Shown here piece after piece: positions 13,340 to 25,115 of a DNA stretch of 64,000 bases; position 1 is the stretch's first letter; every line of letters begins with the position of its first letter. The translations under genes were made by a program, and so were the position numbers. The notes below the pieces were generated by a model, which saw only the letters and a program-made list of their open reading frames with translations, was not told the origin of the DNA and ran no database searches. This DNA comes from Mytilisepta virgata (lineage: Eukaryota; Mollusca; Bivalvia; Mytilida; Mytilidae). The DNA lies in the NCBI GenBank assembly GCA_028015205.1, contig CM051521.1:102462513-102526512 (forward strand). Direction: 5' to 3'.

Positions 13340-13570
13340 CTTGAACCTAATTTTGGTGGGAGGCCGTGTTACTCTCCGAGATGCATCCTCACACCAAGTA
13401 ATATGATTGTAGGTCCTTTGGTATCGGAGAACTGAACATGGACGTAAAACTTAACCTAAGTCAATGAAGTGTGATAAGTAGGCCAGAGACCTAATTTTGA
13501 TGGGAGGCTGTGTTACTCCCCGAAATGCATCATCACACCAAGTAATATATATGATTGTAGGTCACTTTGA
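13340..13570 (+). repeat. Two-copy tandem repeat
   Basis: ACCTAATTTTGGTGGGAGGC...CACCAAGTAATATGATTGTAGGTC at 13347-13418 recurs at 13490-13562 with few changes; period about 143 bp. Confidence 0.7.
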
Positions 13571-14410
13571 ATGTTAAAACTGATTTTTGATATAAAACAT
13601 AAAAGCCTGTAATATCGGTCAAGTGACCTTCATCTTATGTCACATGATCTGTGTTACCTACTCTATCAAAGGTGCAAATGTAATAGATAAACATGTTGCT
13701 AGTCATTTTTACAAATATTTATCAAAGTTTAAATCATTACACTCAGCACAGCATTGTCATTATCATCAAACTTCCCTTGTTGACAAATGGATGAAAGAGA
13801 TGCATAATGGAAATCTAAATAGGGTAGTGAGTTAGATTTGAGGAAGGCGAAAACTTTATTTATATGGTTGTAGCAATTAGTCTCTTAGTTTTTCATTCCT
13901 ATCTACATGTAAGTGACAAAATACAACAAGTTCATCAAACCACCGATGCATGTTACACGATACACCATTTCCGATCGCGCGATTTCTATTAATTATGTTT
14001 GTTAGATACGAACTTAATATAACGAAACGAATTAATTAAATTTTGTGTCAGATATGAATAGCAGTGAAATATATTTAAAATTTCGTTTGATTTGAAATAA
14101 ATAAATATGATAAAAGCATGAAAAGGAAGCCGGTTTAATTAAAAGGCCCACATTAATTTTTTTCATAAATACAAATATTCATTTGCATATGCTATTTTAT
14201 TATAAATGGGAAATTTATTAAACTGTAGAAAAGAACTGTAAAATTATATTTTAGATTTATTTAAAATTATAAATCCTTTTTTGATTTTAATCTAATTATA
14301 ATTAGCCAGGACAATACTAACCAAAATTGATATGATAATCATAAAATTGTCAGCAAAATAAACATTACGCCACAATTATGGCTTCTTTCAAACAAAAGAC
14401 ATCATGTCAT

Positions 14411-15768
14411 GGGGGTAGTCTACGAACGACGTCTGGGCTAAAACAACATTTAATTAGACAAGGGATTAAGAGTTCCTCTGACGGGACAAATTCTTATTTA
14501 CCTGTACATCTACCTCAGATATACAATATTTAATGGTTTAATTACAAGTTAAATTGTAATAATATTTTATTTATTCATTAACAATATAAAGTATAATATA
14601 AAATATTAACTGTTAATATGTAGTTGATATAAATAAGATATTTGTTTTATTATTTATTCATTTAAAACATTATTAATCCATAAGTGAATAAATATATTTA
14701 ATATTCTCCATGTAAAACATTTGTACATACCAGCGGAGGACATTTGCGCCAATATGGAGGACAATTGCGCCAAAAAATGAGGACATTTGCGCGAAGTTAC
14801 CTGGTGAAAATTAAGAGGACAACAATGCATGGCTAAGACGACTAACATAAAGTGATGAAATTTTGGTCTTATTTTTTAAATTTCGTCTTTGTTTTTACTC
14901 GGTCTCTGTGAAATGTCATCAGATGATTTTCTTTTAACACTAACGGCATGTTTTCTTATTGCATCTAAATCCCAACTCTCCGCCTTTCATTTCTTGGTCA
15001 AAACGAAACTTATATCCATCCACATATATTCATTTATTCCCACGACTACTTTCGCCAACTGCTATCTCCATGTTTTATTTTGAAAGTGTGAGATTACAAA
15101 ACATTTAGAGAGAGATGAACACTTTTTACTAATATGTAAACTCAATTAATCTTATAATCGTATGCTACATTTTGTATAACGGTTATTGAATAAGATTAAT
15201 GACAAAAAGAAACTTGTTAACACTGCGAATAAAAAGAACACAAAAAAAATATTCGGTATTTTATTTATATATTTATATACATTTCAAATATTCTTATATT
15301 TGATATTAAACATTAATATGGAATTTCTTATAATTAATGAAAGGTAAGTAAAAAGTAGATTAGCGCAAACGTCCTCATATCCATTGGCGCAAACGTCCCT
15401 TTGAATTACAGGTAAATTTGCGCAAATGTCCTTCGCCCGTACATACATGTAAATATATTTATAATATAAACTGAAGGTTATCTGAAAACGTAACTCTAAA
15501 TGTATACATTTCAATATAATATTTATTTTGTCAATAAATTGTTTTTAGTGATCTGTTTTATGTTCAGTAAATTCATGCAATACTATTCTTAATTTATCAA
15601 TATTTTTTTTTAGCTGTGTCAGATTTATTATGTATTTCTTTCTTCAATCAGAAAGCTCAACCCAGGTAAATTTACAGATAAATACATACATGTAGAACCT
15701 CTTAATCCCTTGTCTAATTAGATTTTGTTTTATCCCATGCCCAGTAGTCGTCCGGCGAATAGACCGTC
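14411..15768. mobile_element. 1.35-kb terminal-inverted-repeat element with GGACATTTGCGC arrays
   Basis: The ends are inverted copies: AATTAGACAAGGGATTAAGAG at 14453-14473 reappears reversed at about 15699-15719, and similarity extends outward to GACGACTACTGGGC-like sequence. Inside, GGACATTTGCGCCA-type words recur three times at 14737-14800 and, inverted, three times at 15362-15442. No ORF of note, so non-autonomous. It splits an older repeat also present at 10500-11270. Confidence 0.65.
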
Positions 15769-15979
15769 TTGGGAATATAATAACCAAATAATTACTTATG
15801 TAAAAATGTACTATGCAGATATAAATTAATAAATGATTTTGTAAAAAAAAAATTAAAATCGAAAGATTAGAAGCTGTGTTTGAGTATTAATATCAACATT
15901 TTCAAATATTTGACACAGGTGAAAGTTCAAACCATATTTTAATTCGAGTTTGAAATGTGCACTGATTTGAATTCACACG

Positions 15980-16135
15980 TTTTAAAATCTGTCTCGACCA
16001 ATGAAATCTCGTACACGTTACAAGATTCAAATCGCACGTTTATTACCACACGCAAACCCAACGCACACGTTGCACGCATACGATTCACACGTTACACGCA
16101 CACGATCTACACGTTACACGATTCTTTCGGTTCAA
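15980..16135 (+). repeat. Second copy, right part, of the CACGTTACACG repeat
   Basis: AATCTCGTACACGTTACA matches 10627-10646, and the following CACACGTTACACG words match 11150-11220. With 14311-14415 it forms one repeat split by an insertion. Confidence 0.55.
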
Positions 16136-16405
16136 CCAAATGTACATCTAACAAACACCCCATTAAGTATATTATGCCTCAAGGCTCTATACTGGTTCCC
16201 ATCTTGTTTGCTTTACAATACATTCATTATCAAATTACCCTTTCAAAAAAAAGAATTGTTTAACTGATACACGTGTATGTTGATGATTTTACAGTTCACA
16301 GATCTGGGAAATGTATAAGGGAGTTAAGTTAAAGGTACAGGGTTGAAGAATGGTGTGAATGGTGTGATAATAACAATACACACAAAATAATTTCCTGTCC
16401 CAAAA
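16120..16405 (+). pseudogene. LINE reverse-transcriptase fragment
   Basis: TKCTSNKHPIKYIMPQGSIL corresponds to the GVPQGSILGP motif of non-LTR RTs. HVYVDDFTVH, about 35 codons later and past a stop, is the YADD active-site motif. VEEWCEWCDNNNTHKI in a third frame is the following WC...N block. The order and spacing are right, but the frame is lost twice. Only about 95 codons remain and the ends are undefined. Confidence 0.65.
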
Positions 16406-17079
16406 TAAAACAATATGATGTCGTCTCTAGAAATGAATATATTCTTCATTGATTTTTATCTAAAAACAATATATAATCAATTTTAAAGGTAATTACACGT
16501 TCTGAATTTAAACTTGTCTGAAGACAATCATTTTGACTGGTTAAAACAATGAGAAAAAGAGACATGTATATTTTTGTGTGCAGGTGAATGTCAGAAGATT
16601 TATTGGCATTCCTTGAATATTGTATAAACAATCACTAATTAATAAGTTTGTTTTATACAACATGTACAAACAAACGGAAATCAAATTTCACGTGTACATG
16701 CAATTTCAAAATTACAGTGAGGACTTTTGTAATTTGTTTAACCTTGGTAATATTTTCAAAATAGTTCAATCTGGACAGTTGCGGGTAGTGCATATCCAGT
16801 ATACTCAATAATTTCGTGTGGTCATCACTCTAAACTTACGGTCTGGTTACCAAGTCTGTTAGAAGCAACGCTGATGGTTTAAATACAACTATTTACTAAA
16901 CTGACTAGTAAATAGACAAATTAGTCAGTTGAGTAAATAGGTGTATTTACTGAAGAGTTGAGTAATTACATGTATTTACTGAGTATGTTGTCCCGTTTGA
17001 CCCCTTTTCTCTTGGAAACAGTAAAAGTTGTGAATTATGCCAATTTTTCTACCTTTGACCCCATTTATCTTGATGGACG

Positions 17080-17270
17080 GATGGATGGATGAGTTATTGT
17101 CACCCCGCTCGGACACATTATACTGACTATGAGCTGACCAGTCGATCTTTGCTCTTACTCCTAGATGCCACATGTTTGGTGGAGAAGCAGCAAATACCAA
17201 TTTTAATGTCTTTGACCTGGGCATTCATCGAACCCGCTACCACGAGGCGGTGACTCATAAAAGGTATAAC
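17080..17270 (-). repeat. Possible second tRNA-derived repeat
   Basis: Minus strand carries CCGCCTCGTGGTAGCGGGTTCGATGAATG, with a B-box-like GGGTTCGATGA, followed by AAATTGGTATTTGCTGCTTC. The A box and ends are unclear. Confidence 0.35.
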
Positions 17271-17892
17271 ACATGGAAGGCTGTAGAAAGATCATACACT
17301 AAGGCACAATTTTACAACAAAACAAGCAATGCAAAATCAAACGTTCTGCTGATCATGATGAACCATAAATCTACAATGTATTTACAAAATGTATAAGAAA
17401 GCTTATTGTATGAGCATATTCAAACAGTGTGACAGAAGCATATATTTGTAGGAGAGAAATACATACATAAATAATTTATTCATAAATTCAAAATAAAGTT
17501 AATTATTCTGATAGTAATGTAAGGGAGACAACCCCAGTAACATATTTCATGCTTCAGCAAACTTACAAATCACTGACCAAAATACTTGAAAGATTTTGCT
17601 ATATATTCTATAAAAAAACTCTGTTTTATATTGTAAAGTGTCTATACTTTATTCCCTTATGCTCTTTTTATATGCTTTCTGGTAAAGCATATAACCGTAA
17701 AATTCAAAAATATGAAAAAAGTATAATGCCATTTCTAAATTCAAAGTCTGAAAGTACTGCATTTAAAGTAAAATGCTTAATACATATGACTTTTTTAAAT
17801 GTTTATTTGTTTCAGTGATTGTTCATATATATAGAGTTAATTTCATTTGAAATAAGTTTTAAATTACTCTTCTTGTGGTTTTTATACATCAT

Positions 17893-18137
17893 GTTACATC
17901 AATGACGCATCGTAACATCAGTGACAGCTCTCGTAACACCAATGACATATATCACTGATATAATGATGAAAAAATTGAATATGAAGTATACATGTATAAA
18001 TATTAATTTCTTCATAAAATTATTGTTTTGACAATAAATTTTAAATCTTTCAAAATTCTATCATGATACTTTTTAAAGTACCTTCGTTATATTGCAAGCG
18101 TATTTATAACATAACTGACGATAGTAACAACACTGAC
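17893..18137. repeat. Left array of 14-bp motif GTAACATCARTGAC
   Basis: Copies at 17893-17906 (GTTACATCAATGAC), 17912-17925 (GTAACATCAGTGAC), 17933-17946 (GTAACACCAATGAC) and 18124-18137 (GTAACAACACTGAC), all on the plus strand, with a weaker match at 18106-18119. They lie just past the 3' end of the transposase-like pseudogene at 18520. Confidence 0.7.
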
Positions 18138-18519
18138 TATTCCTTAAACAGCATTTAAATGTATCTTCTTTGACTACTATCTGCATATCAAGTTTAACAC
18201 AAAAAAAGAAGAAAAAAAAGAAAAAAAGAAAACCTTAAACATAACTAGTTGTTCTAAAGACAAAACAAAAATACACAAAGTAAAAGCGTAACTATATGAT
18301 GCAAAATGCATAATTTGTTATCTTCAATTACTGCCAGTATGTCAATTTTAACCAACAAAACCTTTTAAAGTAATTGGTTGTTTCTAAAAACCAAACAAAA
18401 AACAAAAACAAAAAAAACAAAAAAACAAAAACAAAAACAAAAAACAAAAAAATAAATTTACATTACCAGAGTAGAACAAGACATTAACTATAAACAATTA
18501 ACTTTTAATCAAATGAACA

Positions 18520-21500
18520 TTAATTGTCAGTAAGTTCATCTTTTTTACTAAGATTGTCTATGATCTGCTTCCAAATGGTTTCATCAACTTTATATTGACG
18601 ACCCTCTTTCATGGGTTCTGGAAAAATAGTAATGACATCATCCAAGCTATACCAACATTCATCATTTAACACTCTAGGCCAAAAGAACGAGCATGTTTTA
18701 TCATTCTTATGCATGCATCGAACATACACTTCTGTGTCATCTGTGTCTAATACTAAACCTGGGTATGGTTTATTCTCGTACAAGACAATAATGTACTGTC
18801 CAAGAAGTTCACCTGCTGAACAGGAAATGTTAAAGAGGTCACATTTTTGTGAATTGATTGTTTGTTGTGTGCCTTTTTGATTCCTATTCTCCTCGAAATT
18901 CATATTTCAATTCAATGTACTTTGTTTGTGCTCAGTTTGTTGACTTTACCTGTTGTCCCTCTGCTCTGAAAATTTATCTCCGAGTTCACATTCAAACTTC
19001 ATTTTCTTATCTTGTTCCACTTTCTTTAATCTTAATTGTCTCCACTGCATCAGTTGATCATGCAATATTTTATCTTCCTGTTTTGGGTTCTTTATGTTTG
19101 ATTTAAATTCTTTTTCTTCATTCCCATCAATATTTTTACATCTACTTTGTTCTGTGGTTTCACTGTTTGATTTAGATTCTACTCCTTCATTTCGAGCATT
19201 CTTTTCAAATTCATCAGCTGGTAGTACTGGAACAAAGTAGTTTGGAACCCAATGACTTTTCTTCATGTCAGCTCTTGTACTTGTCCACATAATATAAACA
19301 ATATTGCCTTCAGTGTAAGGTGTTCTTAGGTAAACAATTCTATGCAGATCACATCTTACATATTAATATTGCCTCTCTTTCGTTTCTGTAGGTTTTCCTG
19401 TCTCAGATAAAAGTCCTCATTAAGAACTTGCTCAACAACTGTCCTAACTCTTATTTCTTTGGCACCAGCGTCATTGCCAAAGGCAATAGAATAGGCAGTT
19501 ACCACCAGCCTTTACTGTGACTGGAAAAATATGATTCTGATCAACATCATCTGTATAAAGATCAAATGCTTTCTGATCTACATCCAAACCAGAATTTATA
19601 ACAGTAAATATTTTCGGATCAATTGGCCAAATACTCATGCTTCTATTGATATCGTAACATTTTTCTGTAAGTGGAACATTGAAACAGATTATTCAAACTA
19701 TCTGTTAGGAATTGGGCTATACAATACTCATTCGTGTGCTCACTGTTGTCTGATGTTTCTTCCATGGCTGTCTCAATATTAGATAGTTCTTCATTAACTA
19801 CTTAACATGTTTTGTCATTACTCTCACTGCTTTTGTTTTTGACGGACTTTTTGACATGTTTTCTTAGGAAAACTTTCTTGAATTGATGATTAGGATGAGG
19901 TTGATCTACTTCACAATTACAACTAATGTCACGGAAAAATATAGTGCCTTTTGTGGAAGATGTGATGAGGTGCAGCTTGTGTGTTCTTGGTACAGTAGGC
20001 AGATTTGAAGGAAGTACGTTTTGTTTCACTGTAATATCTTTCCGTTTGGCTTCATACAAGCTGACATTTGTATCATTTTCTTTTAATGCGGTAATGAAAG
20101 ATTCTGCATTTATAATGTCTTTACCATGAAGCACGTTTAAGTTTGCAGCCCTCTTCAGTGCCCCTCCAACACCATCATGAGCTCCTTGCCATGATCGGAT
20201 TCATGGAAATTCCATGTCCCAACTAATCCTCTTTCTGCAAGTTCATGGGAAAATAAGTAGAAGTTATTCTTCTGCCTGTATTGAGTTGAAGGTCCATCAC
20301 TGAAGAAATGAATGGTATTAATATTTCTGTAATTATTTTGAATGGCACCCAGAATAAGTGATAAATAAGCCCAAATTCCTGGAGGACCATGATTATGAGA
20401 ATCGGACACTGTAAAAAAAAGGATGTAGCAGTTTCTCTTTCTCTAACATAATAAACACCAGTGTGTAGAGTTATTTGTGAATTTAAACTACCAAAAATGC
20501 ATACTCTGAATTTCGGTTAACAGATTTGACACATAATTTGTTCAAATTTAATATGTAATAATACTTCATTATCCTTTAAGTTAGCCGAAAGATTTCTATA
20601 GTGTTTCATTTGGCATGAAATGTTGAAGAAATAACGCTTAAATCTAAGCATTTCCTCAGAAAATTTGTCAACTAGGTCACTAAGTTTTCCTCCTATTTCT
20701 TTTTTAACCGTAATTGTAATTTCTTTTTTTCAGATTTAATTGTTCTATTCTCTCTACATCTTCATTCCTGTCATAATCATGCAATACAAGGCTGCGGTCT
20801 CCACATTTAATGCAATCATTGTATTTGCAGTCTTTGTTGTTGATATTATAAACTGATAAAAACAAACGTTGATTTTCATTATCTGTTGGTATCAACTTTA
20901 TAGAAAATAAAGATTTTATCAGAAGTGAAAAGTTTTCGTGCAGTTTACATGCACATGTATCTCTGTCATTGTCACTTGGACTGGATACCCAAAATGGTCT
21001 TTGTCTACAGAAACTCGTATAACTGATTTTAACATCCTTGTGGAAAAAAACTCTTGTGTAGGTTTTACATTTCATCAATAAGGACCGTTCTGTGCATAGT
21101 TATTGTCTGTTTCATTCCTGATGTCATTTTGCTTACATCATCTCTTACAAAAATTCTTTGATCTTTGTACTCGTTCTTTTTGTTAGACATCCTTTTTTCA
21201 CTCTTTTTCCATGGAATTCTGTTATTCCAATATTGTTTCTAGCATGGTTCAAAAGGCGATATTTTTAACAGCTTTCCCGAAAGTAAACATGAAATATTCT
21301 TCTTTTGAGAATGACCACCTTTCTTATATGACTTTTTGCAGTTCATCAACTAATGCATTGTGAAAAATAAGGGTTTTTCTTACAGTTTTATGTGATTTAT
21401 TTTTTGAAAGTTTCTTAGTAATTTTCTTGTTTTTGTTTTTGGTCTGTTTCTTTGTTACACTTTCCATTACTTTTTCCTTTGCTCGTAACCACCTCTTTTT

Positions 21501-21922
21501 ATACATGTCAGCTCTTTTCATAAAATATTCCTCTCTCTCTTTTGAAGCTTTATATTTTTACTGAAACATTTGTTGGTCATTCTTTTTGATTTTTAAAACT
21601 TTTCTTTGGTCTACTTGATATTGGACTATCAACTTCAGGATTTTCTTCTAGACATTCTGGAGAATTAGGGGGTGTTAGTATTTGGTTCTGTTGATTTATT
21701 CTTGTCCTATGGGCTTGTTGTTTTTTCCAAATTTTTCTTTGGCGTCTTTTCTGTCGTGTTGACATTTCCTGTATACTCTTCCCTCCCTACAGCTTTATCT
21801 AACTGATAATTTCTTCTGGACTTGGTCAAATACTCTGCTCTTCTGAGTTGATCTCTATCTCGTTTTTGTCGATACCGTCTTTGTCTTTCTGCAGACATGA
21901 GTGCCATTATTATCTGTCTCAT
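18520..21922 (-). pseudogene. Frameshifted large basic protein, transposase-like, unclassified family
   Basis: Read 21922 to 18520, the minus strand encodes consecutive fragments of one protein: 21707-21922 and 21577-21765 (Arg/Lys-rich, with AERQRRYRQKRD and QKRRQRKIWKK, then TPPNSP), 21324-21521 (basic), 20704-21078 (SYTSFCRQRPFWV, then Cys pairs CKYNDCIKCGD), 20155-20409 (SDSHNHGPPGIWAYL, HFFSDGPSTQYRQK), 19802-20134 (LPTVPRTHKLH, RDISCNC), 18946-19290, and 18520-18903 (YIIVLYENKPYPG). Breaks are small indels: an extra T near 20500, one in the T/A run near 20413, and a missing G at 20200 that splits HGK from GAHDGVGGALKR. I have seen this protein as an uncharacterised multi-copy family in fish, cnidarian and mollusc gene sets. 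The spaced conserved Asp residues would suit a DDE-type nuclease, but that is inference. The flanking motif arrays support a transposon. Confidence 0.65.
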
Positions 21923-21984
21923 GGCTTATTTAATTATATAAAGTTCACACTCGTAACATTTCGTGTATCTCCACTACCACCGGA

Positions 21985-22280
21985 TTGACTTTGTTGAACT
22001 TCATGACGGGTATTTTATACTTAGCAGGAACTGCTTACCCTTCTGGAGAACCTGAGTTCACTCCTGGTTTTTATACGAGTTCACGCTGTTCATCGTTTTT
22101 TTTTATTTGCAATTATTGCATTCGGTTCATTTGTGTTCCCGGGTTTTTCCCCTTGATACTAAGTTTGGTGTACAAGATGTGCAGATTCCGTCGATTTGCT
22201 ACTCATCAGTTATATTTCTATATGACTATCTTCTTAGTGGAACACTTGATAAATGTTAATGATTATTTAGCGGTATAATG
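21985..22280 (+). mobile_element. Penelope-like 3' tail fragment
   Basis: The segment with TGCTTACCCTTCTGGAG and CCTGAGTTCACTCCTGG matches the untranslated tail that follows mussel Penelope-like RT genes; compare the minus-strand tail at 23461-23704 and the copy at 37485. It sits between the transposase-like pseudogene and its right motif array, so it is probably a later insertion. Confidence 0.45.
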
Positions 22281-22451
22281 TATCGTGCAATATTCTTAAT
22301 TCTCAGTTAGTTCAAGATTGATAGAAAAAAATATATCTATGTGACTTACCTCTCACTGAAAGTTGTTCTATGAAGTATAGTTTATACTGTACGTTATATA
22401 TTCTTCAATAGTTCTGAAAAAAACCAACTAAGGTAACGCCAAAAAATTTCT

Positions 22452-23406
22452 GTCATTGATGCTAAACATAACAACAAAGCCAGTGCTTGTGTGCTACATT
22501 TCACATATTTCACATTAAACATTTATCACCTGTAATATCATTTACAGCATATACTTAACAATAAAATATTTGTTTACCAACATCATAGAAATAAGATTAT
22601 TTTAAATGTCTCTATGGACTGAAAAGTCTGTAATGTAACATCAGAATCTAATATATATGAATTATTTCAGAGGTTGCATAAGATAACATTAAACTTTCCA
22701 CATCATGAAATAGGGTTCAAGGTATAGAAATATATAAAAAGTCATATTTTAGTTATTCGATACCAAGAATAATAAAATATAGAAATTGTATATGAATTTT
22801 GTAACACGAAGGAGTCATTGATGCTACAATAATATTATTTAGCATTTATATTAAATGTCAACACAGAAAATACATTATTTAGCATTTCAATAGGTTGGTA
22901 ATATATCAAATGTTAAAACGTACAAATTTCTAATTTTAAAAATTCCTTTAACAATTCATAGCATTGAATTCATACAATTTGCATTCTAATTGAATCATTG
23001 GTGTTACAAAAAATGTCAGTGATGTTACTTAAGTTTGGGTAACATCACTGACAAATTCATAGAAAAAATGTTTAGAAGTTTAAATGATTGCTTCCTTAAC
23101 AAAATGGAGGAAACTGCTGCAAGCTGTGCAGCATGACTGTTCTTCAAATTATCAAAATAATATGTTTAACATCCGTTTAGGGATATGAAAAAGTTTCAAC
23201 ATCAATGATGAAATAAAGTAACTTACCATGACAAGATTTACTTACCAACTGCACCGTTTTTGTCGCTTTTTCATTACATTTCCTCTCCAAACTTTTCAGT
23301 ACCAGAAACATACAGGACGTGGCTTGCGAGAAACTATTATTTGAAAAATGTTAAAGGAAAAGTAACTCCTAGAAAATTTTAGAATTCAAAATATAACATC
23401 ACCGAC
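22452..23406. repeat. Right array of the same 14-bp motif
   Basis: Copies on the minus strand at 22452-22465, 22814-22827 (GTAGCATCAATGAC), 22994-23007 (GTAACACCAATGAT) and 23015-23028 (GTAACATCACTGAC). Copies on the plus strand at 23039-23052 (GTAACATCACTGAC), 23196-23209 (weak) and 23393-23406 (ATAACATCACCGAC). They lie upstream of the pseudogene's 5' end. The pair 23015-23028 / 23039-23052 is a perfect 14-bp inverted repeat around a 10-nt spacer. Confidence 0.7.
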
Positions 23407-23460
23407 TAAAATTTTGGGATGGATACAATATTTGATTTCGTTTAAATATGTAAAGTCAAG

Positions 23461-24686
23461 AAATACCAAAGGGACATTCGAATGAGAGAAAAATTGTAAC
23501 AACTGACAAACTCCGGAGAACAACGAAGACAAGACCAAAACAACACACGCACTACAAATAAAAACTAAAAATATATGAACAACATGGACCCCACCAAAAA
23601 CCCGGGGGCAGACTCAGGCGCCCCGGAAGAGCAAGCAGTCTCTGCTTCCTGCAGGACACCCGCCATGCTGTCCATGTCAAATCCGATATGAGGAAGGGAT
23701 AATATCAATGGAACAGGTCCATTTTCATTTGGGAAACGGTTTCTTCATACCTGTCAACCAAGTCATGATGTCGCCCATAAAACTTTAATAAAGATGACTT
23801 CAGCTTAGGAGCAACGTACCCCTGTCTGAGCAACTTTTCTGTCATAAGCCGGGCTCTGTCCAGGAAGTCAATGTATATGTCACAAGCTCTGGAATAACGT
23901 ATGAGTTGTGGTGAAATATATACTCCATACGCCGGCGCTTCTGGAATGTTGCCGCTCAAAAATGGAAAGTCAAAGTCATCCCGTTTGTCGTAAAGTTTTG
24001 TATTCAACCTTCCTCTGGTGTCAATTTCGAGGTGAAGGTCAAGATAAGATGCAGACTTGGCAGTGTCTGTTGTATCCTTAATTTCGAGCTCATTGGGATA
24101 GATGAGATGTAAGAAATTCCCAAAATGTGAATTGTTGAGTGATAAGACATCATCTATGTAGCGGAAGCTGAAATTAAAGGTACGGGCTAATTTCTTTTGT
24201 TTTTCCTTAAGAAGATGGATTAGATCTTTCAACTTCTCCTTCAGTTGTGAATTAGGAATGGTGGTATAGAGGGTAGAGAAATCAAATGTTTTTATGCTGT
24301 TACAAACTGAAATGGACCGAGATCGTAAAATATCCTTTAAGTCTTTGGAGTTCTTTAATATCCACATTTGATTGATACCACTTCTTGAATAGCTTGTCTC
24401 ACAATAACTTTGGAGGGACGTTTTGACAGCTGTTAAAATAGACGTTAGAAGTTTAGACAATGGTTTGGTGGAACACTTGGCAGATCCAGCTATAAAGCGT
24501 TGTTTGTATGGACACTTATGTAACTTGGGTATCCAGTACAAGGTAGGAAGATCACAATCATCATCTTTGATGGAAATACCAAATGACGACAAGACCGATC
24601 TATGACTGTCGGTTATTTCTTCCTTTGAAAGTGTAGTAGCGTTATAGGTAGGGTCCAAGTGAACTACCAATCCCTAGTTCATTAAT
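23461..24686 (-). mobile_element. Penelope-like retroelement, 5'-truncated, RT internally deleted
   Basis: The open frame 23705-24670 (321 codons, minus) shows LYWIPKLHKCPYKQRFIAGS, the catalytic-Asp motif FDFSTLYTTIP, the catalytic motif FRYIDDVLSL and YLDLHLEID, in the usual order for Penelope-type reverse transcriptases. The segment that should lie between the LYTTIP and YIDD motifs (palm motifs with the MGT-like turn, roughly 100 residues) is missing: LKDLIHLLKEKQKK leads directly into FNFSFRYIDD. The N-terminus begins abruptly at about 24686. No GIY-YIG endonuclease follows. The 3' region 23704-23461 carries the characteristic mussel tail ending TCCCTTTGGTATTTCTTG. The frame is open but cannot give an active polymerase. 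Confidence 0.7.
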
Positions 24687-24986
24687 CAAGCATTAATCAA
24701 TGTGGATAATTATATTCAGATTATTTTAAATAATAAATACCCTGCATTTCATTAGAACAACTATCAAAACATGGGACAAAATACATTTTTCTTGTACTAA
24801 AACCATAAAAGTCTCATGTTCTGATTTGGGACATCAATTTCTTCAAGACAATAAGATGTCTTCTATTAAATTTCAGCACAATATACACCTGTATTCATCT
24901 TATAAGCATCATAATTCTAACATACAGATAGATATGTAAAATATCATGGTATATTTTATATGTTTTATTCACATTTATAAAATATT

Positions 24987-25115
24987 CAGCTGTGAAAAAG
25001 ATCCTACACGCCACATTTATACTGCCATGAACTTCTGGTCTGATAAAGGAACGCCATAATGGAGACTTTTCTTTACACGATGGAAGTATTTCTGGAATAG
25101 TGTTGTTAACAACCA
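24987..25115 (+). pseudogene. 129-bp duplicate of otopetrin-like 5' coding end
   Basis: This block matches 26037-26165 (codons 3-45 of the otopetrin-like gene) with only two substitutions in 129 nt and abrupt loss of similarity on both sides. One substitution changes Trp17 TGG to TGA, so the copy cannot encode the channel. The other changes CGT to CAT. It is preceded by ATTCAG and is in the same orientation, about 1.05 kb upstream. It could be a dead duplicate or a decoy or alternative exon; the stop favours the first. Confidence 0.85.

Larger units (their letters stand above)
11409..17892. other. Intergenic, repeat-rich
   Basis: Apart from the repeats, the TIR element and the LINE scrap listed separately, 13600-14300 and 16420-17080 are AT-rich DNA in which I see no gene. 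17270-17890 is likewise empty apart from chance frames. Confidence 0.6.

Noticed and set aside
16976..17396. Overlapping frames on both strands around 17.0-17.4 kb
   Set aside because: They cover a tRNA-like repeat and have no conserved motif.
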